Assembly: GCA_947167435.1 (NCBI GenBank)
Contig: CAMVIC010000104.1
Location: 1 to 6,043, forward strand
Reading direction: 5' to 3'
DNA length: 6,043 nucleotides
Origin: an uncultured Clostridia bacterium
Lineage (GTDB): Bacteria > Bacillota_A > Clostridia > Oscillospirales > Oscillospiraceae
In this document: positions 1-5,580 of the stretch, one piece after another
Layout of the letters: each line of letters starts with the position of its first letter
Position numbering within the stretch: the first letter of the stretch is position 1
Program-made: the position numbers and the translations under genes
Notes under the pieces: model-generated
What the model was told of the DNA's origin: nothing
The model's database searches: none
What the model saw: the letters and a program-made list of their open reading frames with translations, nothing else

Positions 1-740
1 ATGGCGGCGTACTCATCCAGCACGGGCCAGACCGTCAGGGTCAGGTCCTCGGGGGTGCAGACAAAATAGACCGGCACAGCCTCAGCCTCTGCAGGCTCAT
101 CCAGAGGCTCTTCCGCAGGCGACTCGGCCGGCTGTTCCCCGGGCTCTTCCGTGGGCTCCTCCTCCGCTTCCAGCGGGGAGAGGGCAACGGTGATATAGGC
201 CGGCGCTTCGGGAGCTTCCACTGTGAACTCCTCCTGCGTCAGGGCCCCATACCCCTCGGCCTCGGCATCGAATACATAGTCGCCGGGGAGGAGCCGGTAA
301 CTGCCGTCCTCCTCTGGGAGAATCTCCTCCGGCTCAGGCGTTTCCTCGGTGGGCTTGGGATAGACCCGGAGGCTCAGCTCCTCGGGAGTCCGGAGGAAGA
401 AGACCGTGACGGCCACTTCTTCCGCCTCAGGCTCTGCGGAGGTCTCCCCTGCAGGTTCTTCGGAAGGTTCCTCCGCAGGCTCTCCCGCGGGTTCTTCCGT
501 GAACGCTTCCATGGGTTCCTCTGCGGGCTCCTCCGTGGTGTCCGCGACCGGTTCTTCCACAGGAGTCTCTGCAGTCTCCGGTTCCGGCTCATAAAACGGT
601 TCCGGCTCTGTTGATAACTCCACGGTCTCACAGGCTGACTCCTCCAACTCCGCGTCGGCAAAGGCCGATACGGGGAACAGAGAGAACGTCATAAGCAGGC
701 ACAAAATCAGGGACAGGATTTTACGAAATCTCTGATTCAT
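1..740 (-). CDS. Secreted/surface protein with Glu-Pro-rich linkers and repeated PEGA-like modules (3' end outside window)
   Basis: An open frame runs from an ATG at 740 to the left edge without a stop; 246 residues are visible and the C-terminus is missing. Residues 1-28 form a classical signal peptide: basic start (R4, R6, K7), hydrophobic core at 8-22, and a likely cleavage after AFA at 28. There is no lipobox cysteine. Residues 45-107 are an acidic linker of xEEP repeats. Residues 109-189 look like a small beta domain, with a VxVxFxxTPEExxLxVxP opening and a DGSYRLLPGDYVFDAEAEGY segment (145-164) that recalls PEGA or carboxypeptidase-regulatory-like folds. A second Glu-Pro linker (191-220) leads into a second copy of the opening motif (222-239). 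AAAGGAG lies 10 nt before the ATG. The gene is probably exported and then exposed or wall-attached, but no anchor is visible. Function is unknown. It follows the sugar operon on the same strand but is separated by 160 bp and may be transcribed on its own. Confidence 0.85.
   Translation of the reverse strand, partial: MNQRFRKILSLILCLLMTFSLFPVSAFADAELEESACETVELSTEPEPFYEPEPETAETPVEEPVADTTEEPAEEPMEAFTEEPAGEPAEEPSEEPAGETSAEPEAEEVAVTVFFLRTPEELSLRVYPKPTEETPEPEEILPEEDGSYRLLPGDYVFDAEAEGYGALTQEEFTVEAPEAPAYITVALSPLEAEEEPTEEPGEQPAESPAEEPLDEPAEAEAVPVYFVCTPEDLTLTVWPVLDEYAA
429..557 (-). repeat. Low-complexity EEP repeat tract in the surface protein
   Basis: The encoded residues 62-104 consist largely of degenerate four-residue units of the form (E/x)EEP, such as EEPA, EEPM, EEPS and GEPA. 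At DNA level this is an imperfect 12-bp repeat, GAG/GAA GAA CCx. Such a tract is typical of an extended acidic stalk between a signal peptide and folded domains, and it is prone to length change by slippage. A shorter tract of the same kind lies at 93-164. Confidence 0.7.
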
Positions 741-750
741 TTTGTATTCG

Positions 751-758
751 CTCCTTTT
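751..758 (-). promoter_or_regulatory. Ribosome binding site of the surface protein gene
   Basis: On the minus strand AAAAGGAG is followed by 10 nt and then the ATG at 740. This supports the chosen start, which also places an ideal signal peptide at the N-terminus. No convincing -35/-10 pair was found between this site and the end of rfbB. Confidence 0.7.
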
Positions 759-818
759 ACAGGCTTAAATAAAAAAGATTGTCAGGGAAGCGTGTTGCCA
801 TAGTACCGATTCTCTTTT

Positions 819-852
819 GTGCCGCTGTCCAACATGGTCAGCGCAGCGGCAC
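819..852. repeat. Inverted repeat downstream of rfbB (9-bp perfect stem, 16-nt loop)
   Basis: GTGCCGCTG at 819-827 is the exact reverse complement of CAGCGGCAC at 844-852. It starts about 50 bp after the rfbB stop codon, so it would form a GC-rich hairpin in the 3' end of the operon transcript. No U-tract follows the stem directly on either strand; the next run of T on the minus strand (CTTTTTT, 774-780) is about 40 nt further on. It may help end or stabilise the transcript, but it is not a standard intrinsic terminator. Confidence 0.45.
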
Positions 853-900
853 CAAGCATGAGTGGATGCATCCCACCAAACGATGGCCTCGGTATCGGCT

Positions 901-1920
901 TTACCGGTTACCGTACATTCTCTCATAATAGTTCTGGTACTCACCGGAGATGATCTCCTCCCACCAGGGGCGGTTCTCCAGATACCAAGCGATGGTCTTT
1001 TTGATGCCGTCGGCAAACTTCGTCTCCGGCAGCCAGCCCAATTCGTTGTGGATCTTGGTGGGGTCGATGGCGTAGCGCATGTCGTGCCCCTTGCGGTCGG
1101 TCACATAGGTAATCAGTGACTCGGGCTTGCCCAGCTCATGACAGATGAGTTTCACAATGTCGATGTTGCGCATCTCGTTGTGCCCGCCGATGTTGTACAC
1201 CTCGCCTACCCGGCCGTTGCGAATCACCAGGTCGATGGCCCTGCAATGGTCTTCCACATACAGCCAGTCGCGCACATTCAGACCCTGCCCGTAAACCGGC
1301 AGCGGCTTGTTGTTGAGGCAGTTGGCAATCATCAGGGGGATCAGTTTCTCAGGGAAATGATAGGGTCCGTAATTGTTGGAGCAACGGCTGATGCTCACCG
1401 GCAGTTCATAGGTTCGGTGGTAGGCCATCACCAGCAGATCCGCCGAGGCCTTGGAGGCGGAATAGGGGCTGCTGGTGCGGATGGGCGTCTCCTCCGTGAA
1501 AAACAAGTCCGGCCGGTCCAGGGGCAGGTCGCCGTACACCTCGTCCGTGCTCACCTGATGATAGCGGCCGATGCCGTATTTCCGGCAGGCGTCCATCAGC
1601 ACCTGGGTGCCCAGGATGTTGGTCTGCAGGAAGATCTCCGGCGTCTCGATGCTCCGGTCCACATGGCTCTCCGCTGCGAAGTTCACCACCACATCCGGCT
1701 TTTCCGTCTCGAAGATCTCATAGATTCCCTGCCGGTCACAGATATCCGTCTTGTAAAAGCGGAAGTTCGGCCGGTCCATGATTGGGGCGAGGGTAGAGAG
1801 ATTGCCCGCATAGGTCAGCTTGTCCACACAGACGATGCGGTCCTCCGGATGCTCGCGCAGCATGTAAAAAATAAAGTTTGAGCCGATAAAACCGGCGCCG
1901 CCGGTCACAAGGATGGTCAT
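901..1920 (-). CDS. rfbB: dTDP-glucose 4,6-dehydratase
   Basis: This 339-residue protein catalyses the NAD-dependent conversion of dTDP-glucose to dTDP-4-keto-6-deoxyglucose in the cytoplasm. It is an extended short-chain dehydrogenase. The NAD-binding GGAGFIGSN is at residues 7-15, the catalytic TDE at 125-127, and the YxxxK pair at Y153/K157. The family signatures SRCSNNYGPYHFPEKLIP (about 178-195) and NVRDWLYVEDH (215-225) are present, and length is normal for RmlB. The ATG at 1920 is chosen because GGGGAGGA lies 7 nt upstream and the Rossmann motif then begins at the usual distance. An upstream in-frame ATG at 1962 would add 14 unlike residues inside rfbA. It starts 1 bp after the rfbA stop, so the two are probably translationally coupled. 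With no rmlC or rmlD nearby, its product most likely feeds the operon's aminotransferase. All visible key residues look intact. Confidence 0.97.
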   Translation of the reverse strand: MTILVTGGAGFIGSNFIFYMLREHPEDRIVCVDKLTYAGNLSTLAPIMDRPNFRFYKTDICDRQGIYEIFETEKPDVVVNFAAESHVDRSIETPEIFLQTNILGTQVLMDACRKYGIGRYHQVSTDEVYGDLPLDRPDLFFTEETPIRTSSPYSASKASADLLVMAYHRTYELPVSISRCSNNYGPYHFPEKLIPLMIANCLNNKPLPVYGQGLNVRDWLYVEDHCRAIDLVIRNGRVGEVYNIGGHNEMRNIDIVKLICHELGKPESLITYVTDRKGHDMRYAIDPTKIHNELGWLPETKFADGIKKTIAWYLENRPWWEEIISGEYQNYYERMYGNR

Positions 1921-1921
1921 A

Positions 1922-2752
1922 TCAAATTCCTCCCCTGGCCAGAGAGAGTATGTACTGTCCATACTCCGTCATCTTCAGTTCTTGCCCGATGGCCGCAAGT
2001 TGTTCGGTTGTAATAAAGCCGCGCCGCCAGGCGATCTCCTCAATGCAGGAGACGTAGAAGCCCTGCCGGTCCTGCACCGCCTCCACAAATTCCGCTGCCT
2101 TCAGCATGCCGCCGGGGGTACCGGTGTCCAGCCAGGCCATGCCCCGGCCCAGAGGGATGACGAAAAGTTCCCCCATGTCCAGGTAGGCATTGTTCACCGC
2201 CGTAATCTCGATCTCTCCGCGGGCGGAGGGCTTCACGGCTTTTGCGATCTCGATCACCCGGTTGTCGTAAAAATACAGGCCGGGCACCGCGTAATTTGAT
2301 TTCGGATTCTGCGGCTTTTCCTCAATGGAAAGGACCTCCTTTACCGGATAGCCGAAAATCGTTGCGCCGACAGTGTTCTCCATGGCGCTGCGCATAATAC
2401 TGGTAAGGTCGGGCCCGTAGAACACATTGTCGCCCAGGACCAGGCAGACATGATCCCCGCCGATAAAGCGCTCACCAAGGATAAAAGCGTCTGCCAGGCC
2501 GCGGGGCTTGTCCTGCACCGCGTACTGCAGCGAAAGGCCCAAGCGCTGCCCGTCGCCCAGAAGCTTTTGGTATACCGGGGTATCCTCCGGGGTGGAGATA
2601 ATCAGGATTTCCCGGATTCCCGCCAGCATCAGCGTGGACAGCGGGTAATAAATCATGGGCTTGTCGAAAATCGGCAGCAGCTGCTTGGACACCGCCTTGG
2701 TCATGGGGTACAGGCGCGTCCCCTTCCCACCGGCCAGAATGATTCCCTTCAT
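1922..2752 (-). CDS. rfbA: Glucose-1-phosphate thymidylyltransferase with an apparent internal in-frame deletion
   Basis: This enzyme forms dTDP-glucose from dTTP and glucose-1-phosphate, the entry step to dTDP-deoxysugars. Conserved features are the nucleotide-binding GGKGTRLYP (8-16), KQLLP (23-27), [11 protein letters not shown] (80-90), LGDN with the metal-ligand Asp (D108), EEKP (144-147), [14 protein letters not shown] (151-164) and WLDTGT (207-212). The reading frame is open throughout. Length is 276 residues, against about 290 for most RmlA proteins. The difference sits at one place: GYPVK (134-138) joins directly to EVLSIEEKP, and the usual DPxRYGVVEFDxxG segment between them is missing. 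As known for RmlA structures, that segment contributes to the sugar-nucleotide site, so activity may be reduced or lost; a sequencing or assembly artefact is also possible. GGAGGGG lies 5 nt before the ATG. It follows the aminotransferase by 18 bp and abuts rfbB. Confidence 0.95.
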   Translation of the reverse strand: MKGIILAGGKGTRLYPMTKAVSKQLLPIFDKPMIYYPLSTLMLAGIREILIISTPEDTPVYQKLLGDGQRLGLSLQYAVQDKPRGLADAFILGERFIGGDHVCLVLGDNVFYGPDLTSIMRSAMENTVGATIFGYPVKEVLSIEEKPQNPKSNYAVPGLYFYDNRVIEIAKAVKPSARGEIEITAVNNAYLDMGELFVIPLGRGMAWLDTGTPGGMLKAAEFVEAVQDRQGFYVSCIEEIAWRRGFITTEQLAAIGQELKMTEYGQYILSLARGGI

Positions 2753-2770
2753 ATTCGCCCCTCCAGTCAG

Positions 2771-3877
2771 TCAGCTCAGGATGATATCACAGATTCGGTC
2801 TATATCCTCCGCCGCCAGGTCCGCATACATGGGAAGCGTCAGCACGCTCTGAGACAGCCGCAGCGCAACCGGAGTCTTCTCCGCACCGGCGGCGGGCAGG
2901 TCCCGATAGCAGGAAAAGCTGTTGGTCAGCGGATAAAAATACTTTCTGGCATAGATATTCTGTTCTTTCAGACGAGAATCCACCTGATCCCGGTCATATC
3001 GGTATCCGTCAAAAACCACCGGGAAGTAAGCGTAATTGGGCTTCACGTCCGGCTGCGGGCTGCACAGGCGCAGGCCCGGAACGCCGTCCAGCCGGGCACG
3101 GTAATGCGCGGCCACCTGCGCGCGCTTTTCAATCTCCCGCTCCAGATGGCGCAGGTTGCAAAGGCCCATGGCCGCCTGGAACTCGTTCATCTTGGCATTG
3201 CCGCCCACATATTCGCAGCTCTCCGGACCGCGGATACCGAAGTTTTTCAGGTCATCCAGCACCTCTGTCAGGCCATCGTCCGCAAAGCAGACCGCCCCGC
3301 CCTCGATGGTGTTGAACACCTTGGTGGCGTGAAAGCTGAACATGGCGGCATCCCCGAAGCAGGCGGAGGAAACGCCCTTATAAGTCACCGCGAAGGCGTG
3401 GGCCGCGTCGTAGATTACCTTCAAGCCATATCGCTTTGCGATGGCTTCAATGCTCTCCACGTCGCAGAGGTTTCCGTAAACATGTACGGGAACGATGGCC
3501 ACGGTCTTCTCCGTGATCAGTGCCTCGATTTTGGACACGTCGATGGTGTAATCCCGCTCATTCACGTCGCAGAATACCGGCGTCAGCCCGTTTCGCACGA
3601 TGGCATGGGTGGTGGAGGCGAAGGTGAAGGGCGTGGTAATGACCTCTCCGCCCCGGGGGAACTTCATGGCGGCAATCACGTTTTCCAGCGCCAGGTGCCC
3701 GTTGGTATACAGTGTCACATGCTTTGCGCCCAAAAAGCGTTCCAGTTCCGCCTGAAAGCGCTGGTGCTTGTCGCCCATATTGGTCAGCCAGTGGCTGTCC
3801 CAAAGGTCCCGGATTTCCTCGCAGTATTCCTCAAAATCCGGCATTGAGGAGCGGGTAACCAAAATCGTATTGTTCAT
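2771..3877 (-). CDS. DegT/DnrJ/EryC1/StrS-family PLP sugar aminotransferase, VioA-like
   Basis: This is a fold-type I PLP enzyme that transfers an amino group, usually from glutamate, to a keto-sugar nucleotide. From the ATG at 3877 it has 368 residues, normal for the family. Visible signatures are LYTNGHLALE (about 56-65), the PLP-ring aspartate in VIYDAAHAF (154-162) and the Schiff-base lysine in FSFHATKVFNTIEGG (K186), followed by NAKMNEFQAAMG. The SFHATK..TxEGG form resembles, from memory, VioA-type dTDP-4-keto-6-deoxyglucose 4-aminotransferases more than perosamine or C3-aminating enzymes. Context agrees, since rfbA and rfbB just downstream supply that substrate. The precise regiochemistry is inferred. 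A GTG at 3907, directly after the ligase stop with AGGA 4 nt upstream, would add 10 residues. The ATG is preferred because MNNTILVTRSSMP matches the usual N-terminus, although its own Shine-Dalgarno is poor, so the start is open. Confidence 0.9.
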   Translation of the reverse strand: MNNTILVTRSSMPDFEEYCEEIRDLWDSHWLTNMGDKHQRFQAELERFLGAKHVTLYTNGHLALENVIAAMKFPRGGEVITTPFTFASTTHAIVRNGLTPVFCDVNERDYTIDVSKIEALITEKTVAIVPVHVYGNLCDVESIEAIAKRYGLKVIYDAAHAFAVTYKGVSSACFGDAAMFSFHATKVFNTIEGGAVCFADDGLTEVLDDLKNFGIRGPESCEYVGGNAKMNEFQAAMGLCNLRHLEREIEKRAQVAAHYRARLDGVPGLRLCSPQPDVKPNYAYFPVVFDGYRYDRDQVDSRLKEQNIYARKYFYPLTNSFSCYRDLPAAGAEKTPVALRLSQSVLTLPMYADLAAEDIDRICDIILS

Positions 3878-3907
3878 ATCTCTGCTGTTCTCTTTTCTGT
3901 CATTCAC

Positions 3908-5110
3908 TCAATCCTGCAGCCGCACCCGGATATTCCGGGAGATTTCCATCATCTCGCGCTGCAGCTGCTCCTGATCCTCAAAACGCAGAACCAGCGTCCC
4001 GATGGCCTCGTTGGCGGCGGAAAAGCCGCCTACAGCCGTCCCCTTTTCAATCCACAGGTCTTCCTCCACCACAGCGGGCCGCAGTTTTTCGGAAATCCAG
4101 AGGGAGTCAAAGACGCCGGGCCTGTCGCTGTGGAGGATTACCTCCGCCCAGCAGCCGTCGTAGGGCCGCTGCTCCACGCCGATGATCGGCATGCCCATGG
4201 CCGCCCGCACCGCGTTTTCTACCAGCTTGACTCCGGTGGCATATTCCAGACACTCCGCCAGTCGGTTGCCGCCGCCCCGGGGCGAGACCTCCATGATATA
4301 TGCCCTGCCGTCCAGGTCCTCCCGCGTCTCGATGTTATACAGGGAGGTCTTCATCTTCAGCAGATGAAGCAGGCGCTGCAGCTCCCGCCGCAGCTCTTCC
4401 TGATTCTCCCCCGACATGGTGGAAGGCCAGCTGTACGCTGCCGGCGTGTAAGGGTTCTCCGCGTCCGGATCAAAACGCTGGGCGTTAAAGGACACGAATT
4501 TCAGTTCTCCGTCCACAGAGAAGCTGTCTGTATCCGAGGAAAAGCCCTTCTGGGTGATGAAATCCTCCACGATGAATTCCTCGCAGTGGGAGAATGACAG
4601 AGCATAATGGATCGCCTCTTCCAGCTTTGCCGGATCGTCCACACGGCTGACGCCCTTGCTGCCGGCCGAGTCCGTAGGCTTTACGATCACCGGCCAGTGA
4701 AAGCGTCCCGCGTCCTGCAGCGCATCCGCAGTGCAGGTATAGCTTTTCGCCTCTGGAACCCGAAAGCCATTTTCCCGCAGAAAGCTGCGAAAGCGCCCCT
4801 TGTTCTGCAGAATGCACACCGATTCATAGGGGCCGCAGCTGGGCAGACCCATCTGCTCCGCCACATAGGCAGCGGTCACCACGCCCGGGTCGCAGGCGAA
4901 GGACATGATGCCGTCGATCTCCCGCTCACGGGCAGCCGCCAGGGTCGCCTCCCGGTCGATGATGCTCACATTGCAGTATTCGTCGGAAAACTTATGCGCA
5001 ATATTGTCCGGCAGATAATCCGCCGTAATCACATACAGCCCCAGCTCATGGGCTGCCTTGATAACCGGGAGGGCATAGCGCATGCCTCCCAGGATCATCA
5101 GTTTTTTCAA
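3908..5110 (-). CDS. ATP-grasp family carboxylate-amine ligase
   Basis: This 400-residue cytoplasmic enzyme should activate a carboxylate as an acyl phosphate with ATP and join it to an amine or thiol. The N-terminal pre-ATP-grasp Rossmann-like domain (about 1-100) opens with KKLMILGGMRYALPVIKAA. The ATP-grasp core has VIVKPTDSAGSKGVSRV (141-157; K144 and a glycine-rich loop), the hinge strand EEFIVEDFI (177-185) and MEVSPRGGGNR (273-283), where E274 and N282 are the expected Mg ligands. A C-terminal domain follows (about 310-400). Start is a TTG at 5110, supported by GAAGGAG 6 nt upstream and the MKKL-MILGG N-terminus. It is first in the operon, and its stop is 30 bp before the ATG used here for the aminotransferase. 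Related proteins are often labelled carbamoyl-phosphate-synthase-like, but it is far too short for that. Context suggests N-acylation of the amino sugar; the actual substrate cannot be read from the sequence. Confidence 0.92.
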   Translation of the reverse strand: MKKLMILGGMRYALPVIKAAHELGLYVITADYLPDNIAHKFSDEYCNVSIIDREATLAAAREREIDGIMSFACDPGVVTAAYVAEQMGLPSCGPYESVCILQNKGRFRSFLRENGFRVPEAKSYTCTADALQDAGRFHWPVIVKPTDSAGSKGVSRVDDPAKLEEAIHYALSFSHCEEFIVEDFITQKGFSSDTDSFSVDGELKFVSFNAQRFDPDAENPYTPAAYSWPSTMSGENQEELRRELQRLLHLLKMKTSLYNIETREDLDGRAYIMEVSPRGGGNRLAECLEYATGVKLVENAVRAAMGMPIIGVEQRPYDGCWAEVILHSDRPGVFDSLWISEKLRPAVVEEDLWIEKGTAVGGFSAANEAIGTLVLRFEDQEQLQREMMEISRNIRVRLQD

Positions 5111-5116
5111 TGCTTT

Positions 5117-5123
5117 CTCCTTC
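5117..5123 (-). promoter_or_regulatory. Ribosome binding site that fixes the TTG start of the ATP-grasp gene
   Basis: On the minus strand GAAGGAG is followed by AAAGCA (6 nt) and then TTG at 5110. The nearest in-frame ATG is at codon 5 (5098), which would place the Shine-Dalgarno 18 nt away and clip the first beta strand. TTG is therefore the better start. Confidence 0.8.
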
Positions 5124-5137
5124 AGGCTGTAATTCCT

Positions 5138-5151
5138 CTTACCGCCACGGC
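5138..5151 (-). repeat. Copy 1 of a 14-bp direct repeat flanking the operon promoter
   Basis: Read on the minus strand this is GCCGTGGCGGTAAG. It lies in the expected 5' leader, about 7 bp after the predicted transcription start. It matches copy 2 at 5202-5215 in 13 of 14 positions and has the same orientation. It could be an operator for an unknown regulator, or chance in GC-rich DNA. Confidence 0.5.
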
Positions 5152-5165
5152 AAAATATTCATTTT

Positions 5166-5194
5166 ATTTTAACACTTTTTGTTCCATCTTTCAA
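5166..5194 (-). promoter_or_regulatory. Housekeeping sigma-type promoter of the sugar/ligase operon
   Basis: On the minus strand TTGAAA (5194-5189) and TAAAAT (5171-5166) are separated by exactly 17 bp, each one base from the consensus. A second overlapping TAAAAT ends at 5161. The surrounding stretch (5152-5200) is strikingly A+T-rich between GC-rich flanks. Transcription would start near 5159, giving a leader of about 48 nt that contains the ribosome binding site. All four genes downstream could be read from it, since no other gap in the operon exceeds 30 bp. Confidence 0.75.
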
Positions 5195-5201
5195 TCTTTT
5201 C

Positions 5202-5215
5202 CTTACCGCCGCGGC
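5202..5215 (-). repeat. Copy 2 of the 14-bp direct repeat, just upstream of the -35 box
   Basis: Read on the minus strand this is GCCGCGGCGGTAAG, 7 bp upstream of the -35 hexamer. It differs from copy 1 by one base (C for T at position 5). The copies are 64 bp apart, start to start, about six helical turns, and bracket the core promoter. This placement would fit a looping or cooperative regulator, but no regulator gene is in the window. Confidence 0.5.
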
Positions 5216-5262
5216 CGTCGTACCTGCTCCGCAGATCGGCCTTCCGCTTCCTTGAAAATTCC

Positions 5263-5502
5263 ACACTTCAGCGGGAAATGCCGAAGGCTCTTCAGCCGAA
5301 TCGCACTAACGTCATTGAACGGCTAAACCGCGAGATCCGTCGGCGGACAAGGGTAGTTGGATGCTTCCCGGACGGGAACTCGGCCTTGATGCTCGTCTGT
5401 GCCCGGCTGCGTCATGTAGCCGGCACCCAGTGGGGCAACAAGAAATATATGAGCATAAAGCATTTGGAGGCGTTGCAGGACGATGCCTCTTTAGCTGGCT
5501 GA
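5263..5502 (+). pseudogene. IS256-family transposase, 5'-truncated C-terminal remnant
   Basis: The plus-strand frame ending at the TGA at 5500-5502 encodes the typical C-terminus of IS256/mutator-type transposases. RTNVIERLNREIRRRTRVVG (from 5302) corresponds to the family's RTTNxxERLNxEIRRRxRV block, which carries the last acidic residue of the DDE triad. CFPDGNSALMLVCARL and WGNKKYM follow. Only about 65-80 residues of a protein of roughly 400 remain, and the catalytic Asp region is gone. In the next frame just upstream (about 5273-5298) GKCRRLFSRI resembles the basic stretch that normally precedes RTTN, hinting at a one-base frameshift as well. The in-frame ATG at 5179 gives a 107-residue ORF whose N-terminal third shows no homology I recognise, so this is a relic and not a gene. 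Confidence 0.8.
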
Positions 5503-5524
5503 CCTCATTCACAGAGCCTGCAAA

Positions 5525-5553
5525 CAAATTTGCGCATAACTCTTGACACTACC
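5525..5553 (+). mobile_element. Probable right terminal end (IRR) of the IS256-family relic
   Basis: About 20 bp after the transposase stop, the sequence runs through an AAATTTGCGC core to CTTGACACTACC at 5542-5553. Ends of the form GGTAGTGTCAAGAG (here in reverse complement) are common for IS256-family elements. The exact boundary cannot be fixed because no left inverted repeat is present anywhere in the window and no 8-9 bp target duplication can be paired. The hxsB-like stop codon lies about 28 bp further on. Confidence 0.5.
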
Positions 5554-5580
5554 GTAGATTTCCTGTAAACAGGGAGGTTA

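Larger units (their letters stand above)
5111..5580. other. Intergenic region between the hxsB-like gene and the sugar operon
   Basis: These 470 bases contain no intact gene. From left to right they hold the operon leader and ribosome binding site, the A+T-rich promoter bracketed by the two 14-bp repeats, about 50 bp of GC-rich sequence I do not recognise (5216-5262), the IS256-family transposase relic, its probable right end, and a short spacer to the hxsB-like stop. No convincing terminator for the hxsB-like gene is visible; CCTG-TTTA-CAGG at 5563-5574 (minus strand) is too short. Confidence 0.7.

Noticed and set aside
406..594. A plus-strand frame of Gly-Ser-Ala-rich repeats
   Set aside because: It is the complement of the same EEP repeat tract, so its repetitiveness is explained without a second gene.
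374..661. An Arg/Pro/Ser-rich minus-strand frame of 95 codons
   Set aside because: It is an out-of-frame reading of the EEP repeat tract of the surface protein. The frame from 740 has the signal peptide and ribosome binding site.
1138..1881. A 247-codon plus-strand open frame
   Set aside because: It is antisense to rfbB, rich in His, Val and Gln as expected for a shadow frame, and shows no motif.
1921..1962. Upstream ATG at 1962 as the rfbB start
   Set aside because: It would add 14 residues inside rfbA that RmlB proteins lack. The ATG at 1920 has a strong Shine-Dalgarno at 7 nt.
2450..3847. A 465-codon plus-strand open frame
   Set aside because: It lies wholly antisense to the aminotransferase and rfbA, whose protein motifs are unmistakable. 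It has no recognisable domain and reflects the GC-rich codon use of the opposite strand.
5179..5502. An intact 107-residue gene starting at 5179
   Set aside because: Only the C-terminal two thirds match the IS256 transposase. The start overlaps the minus-strand operon promoter and no good ribosome binding site was seen.
5563..5574. CCTG/CAGG hairpin as the hxsB terminator
   Set aside because: The stem is only 4 bp and no T-run follows.
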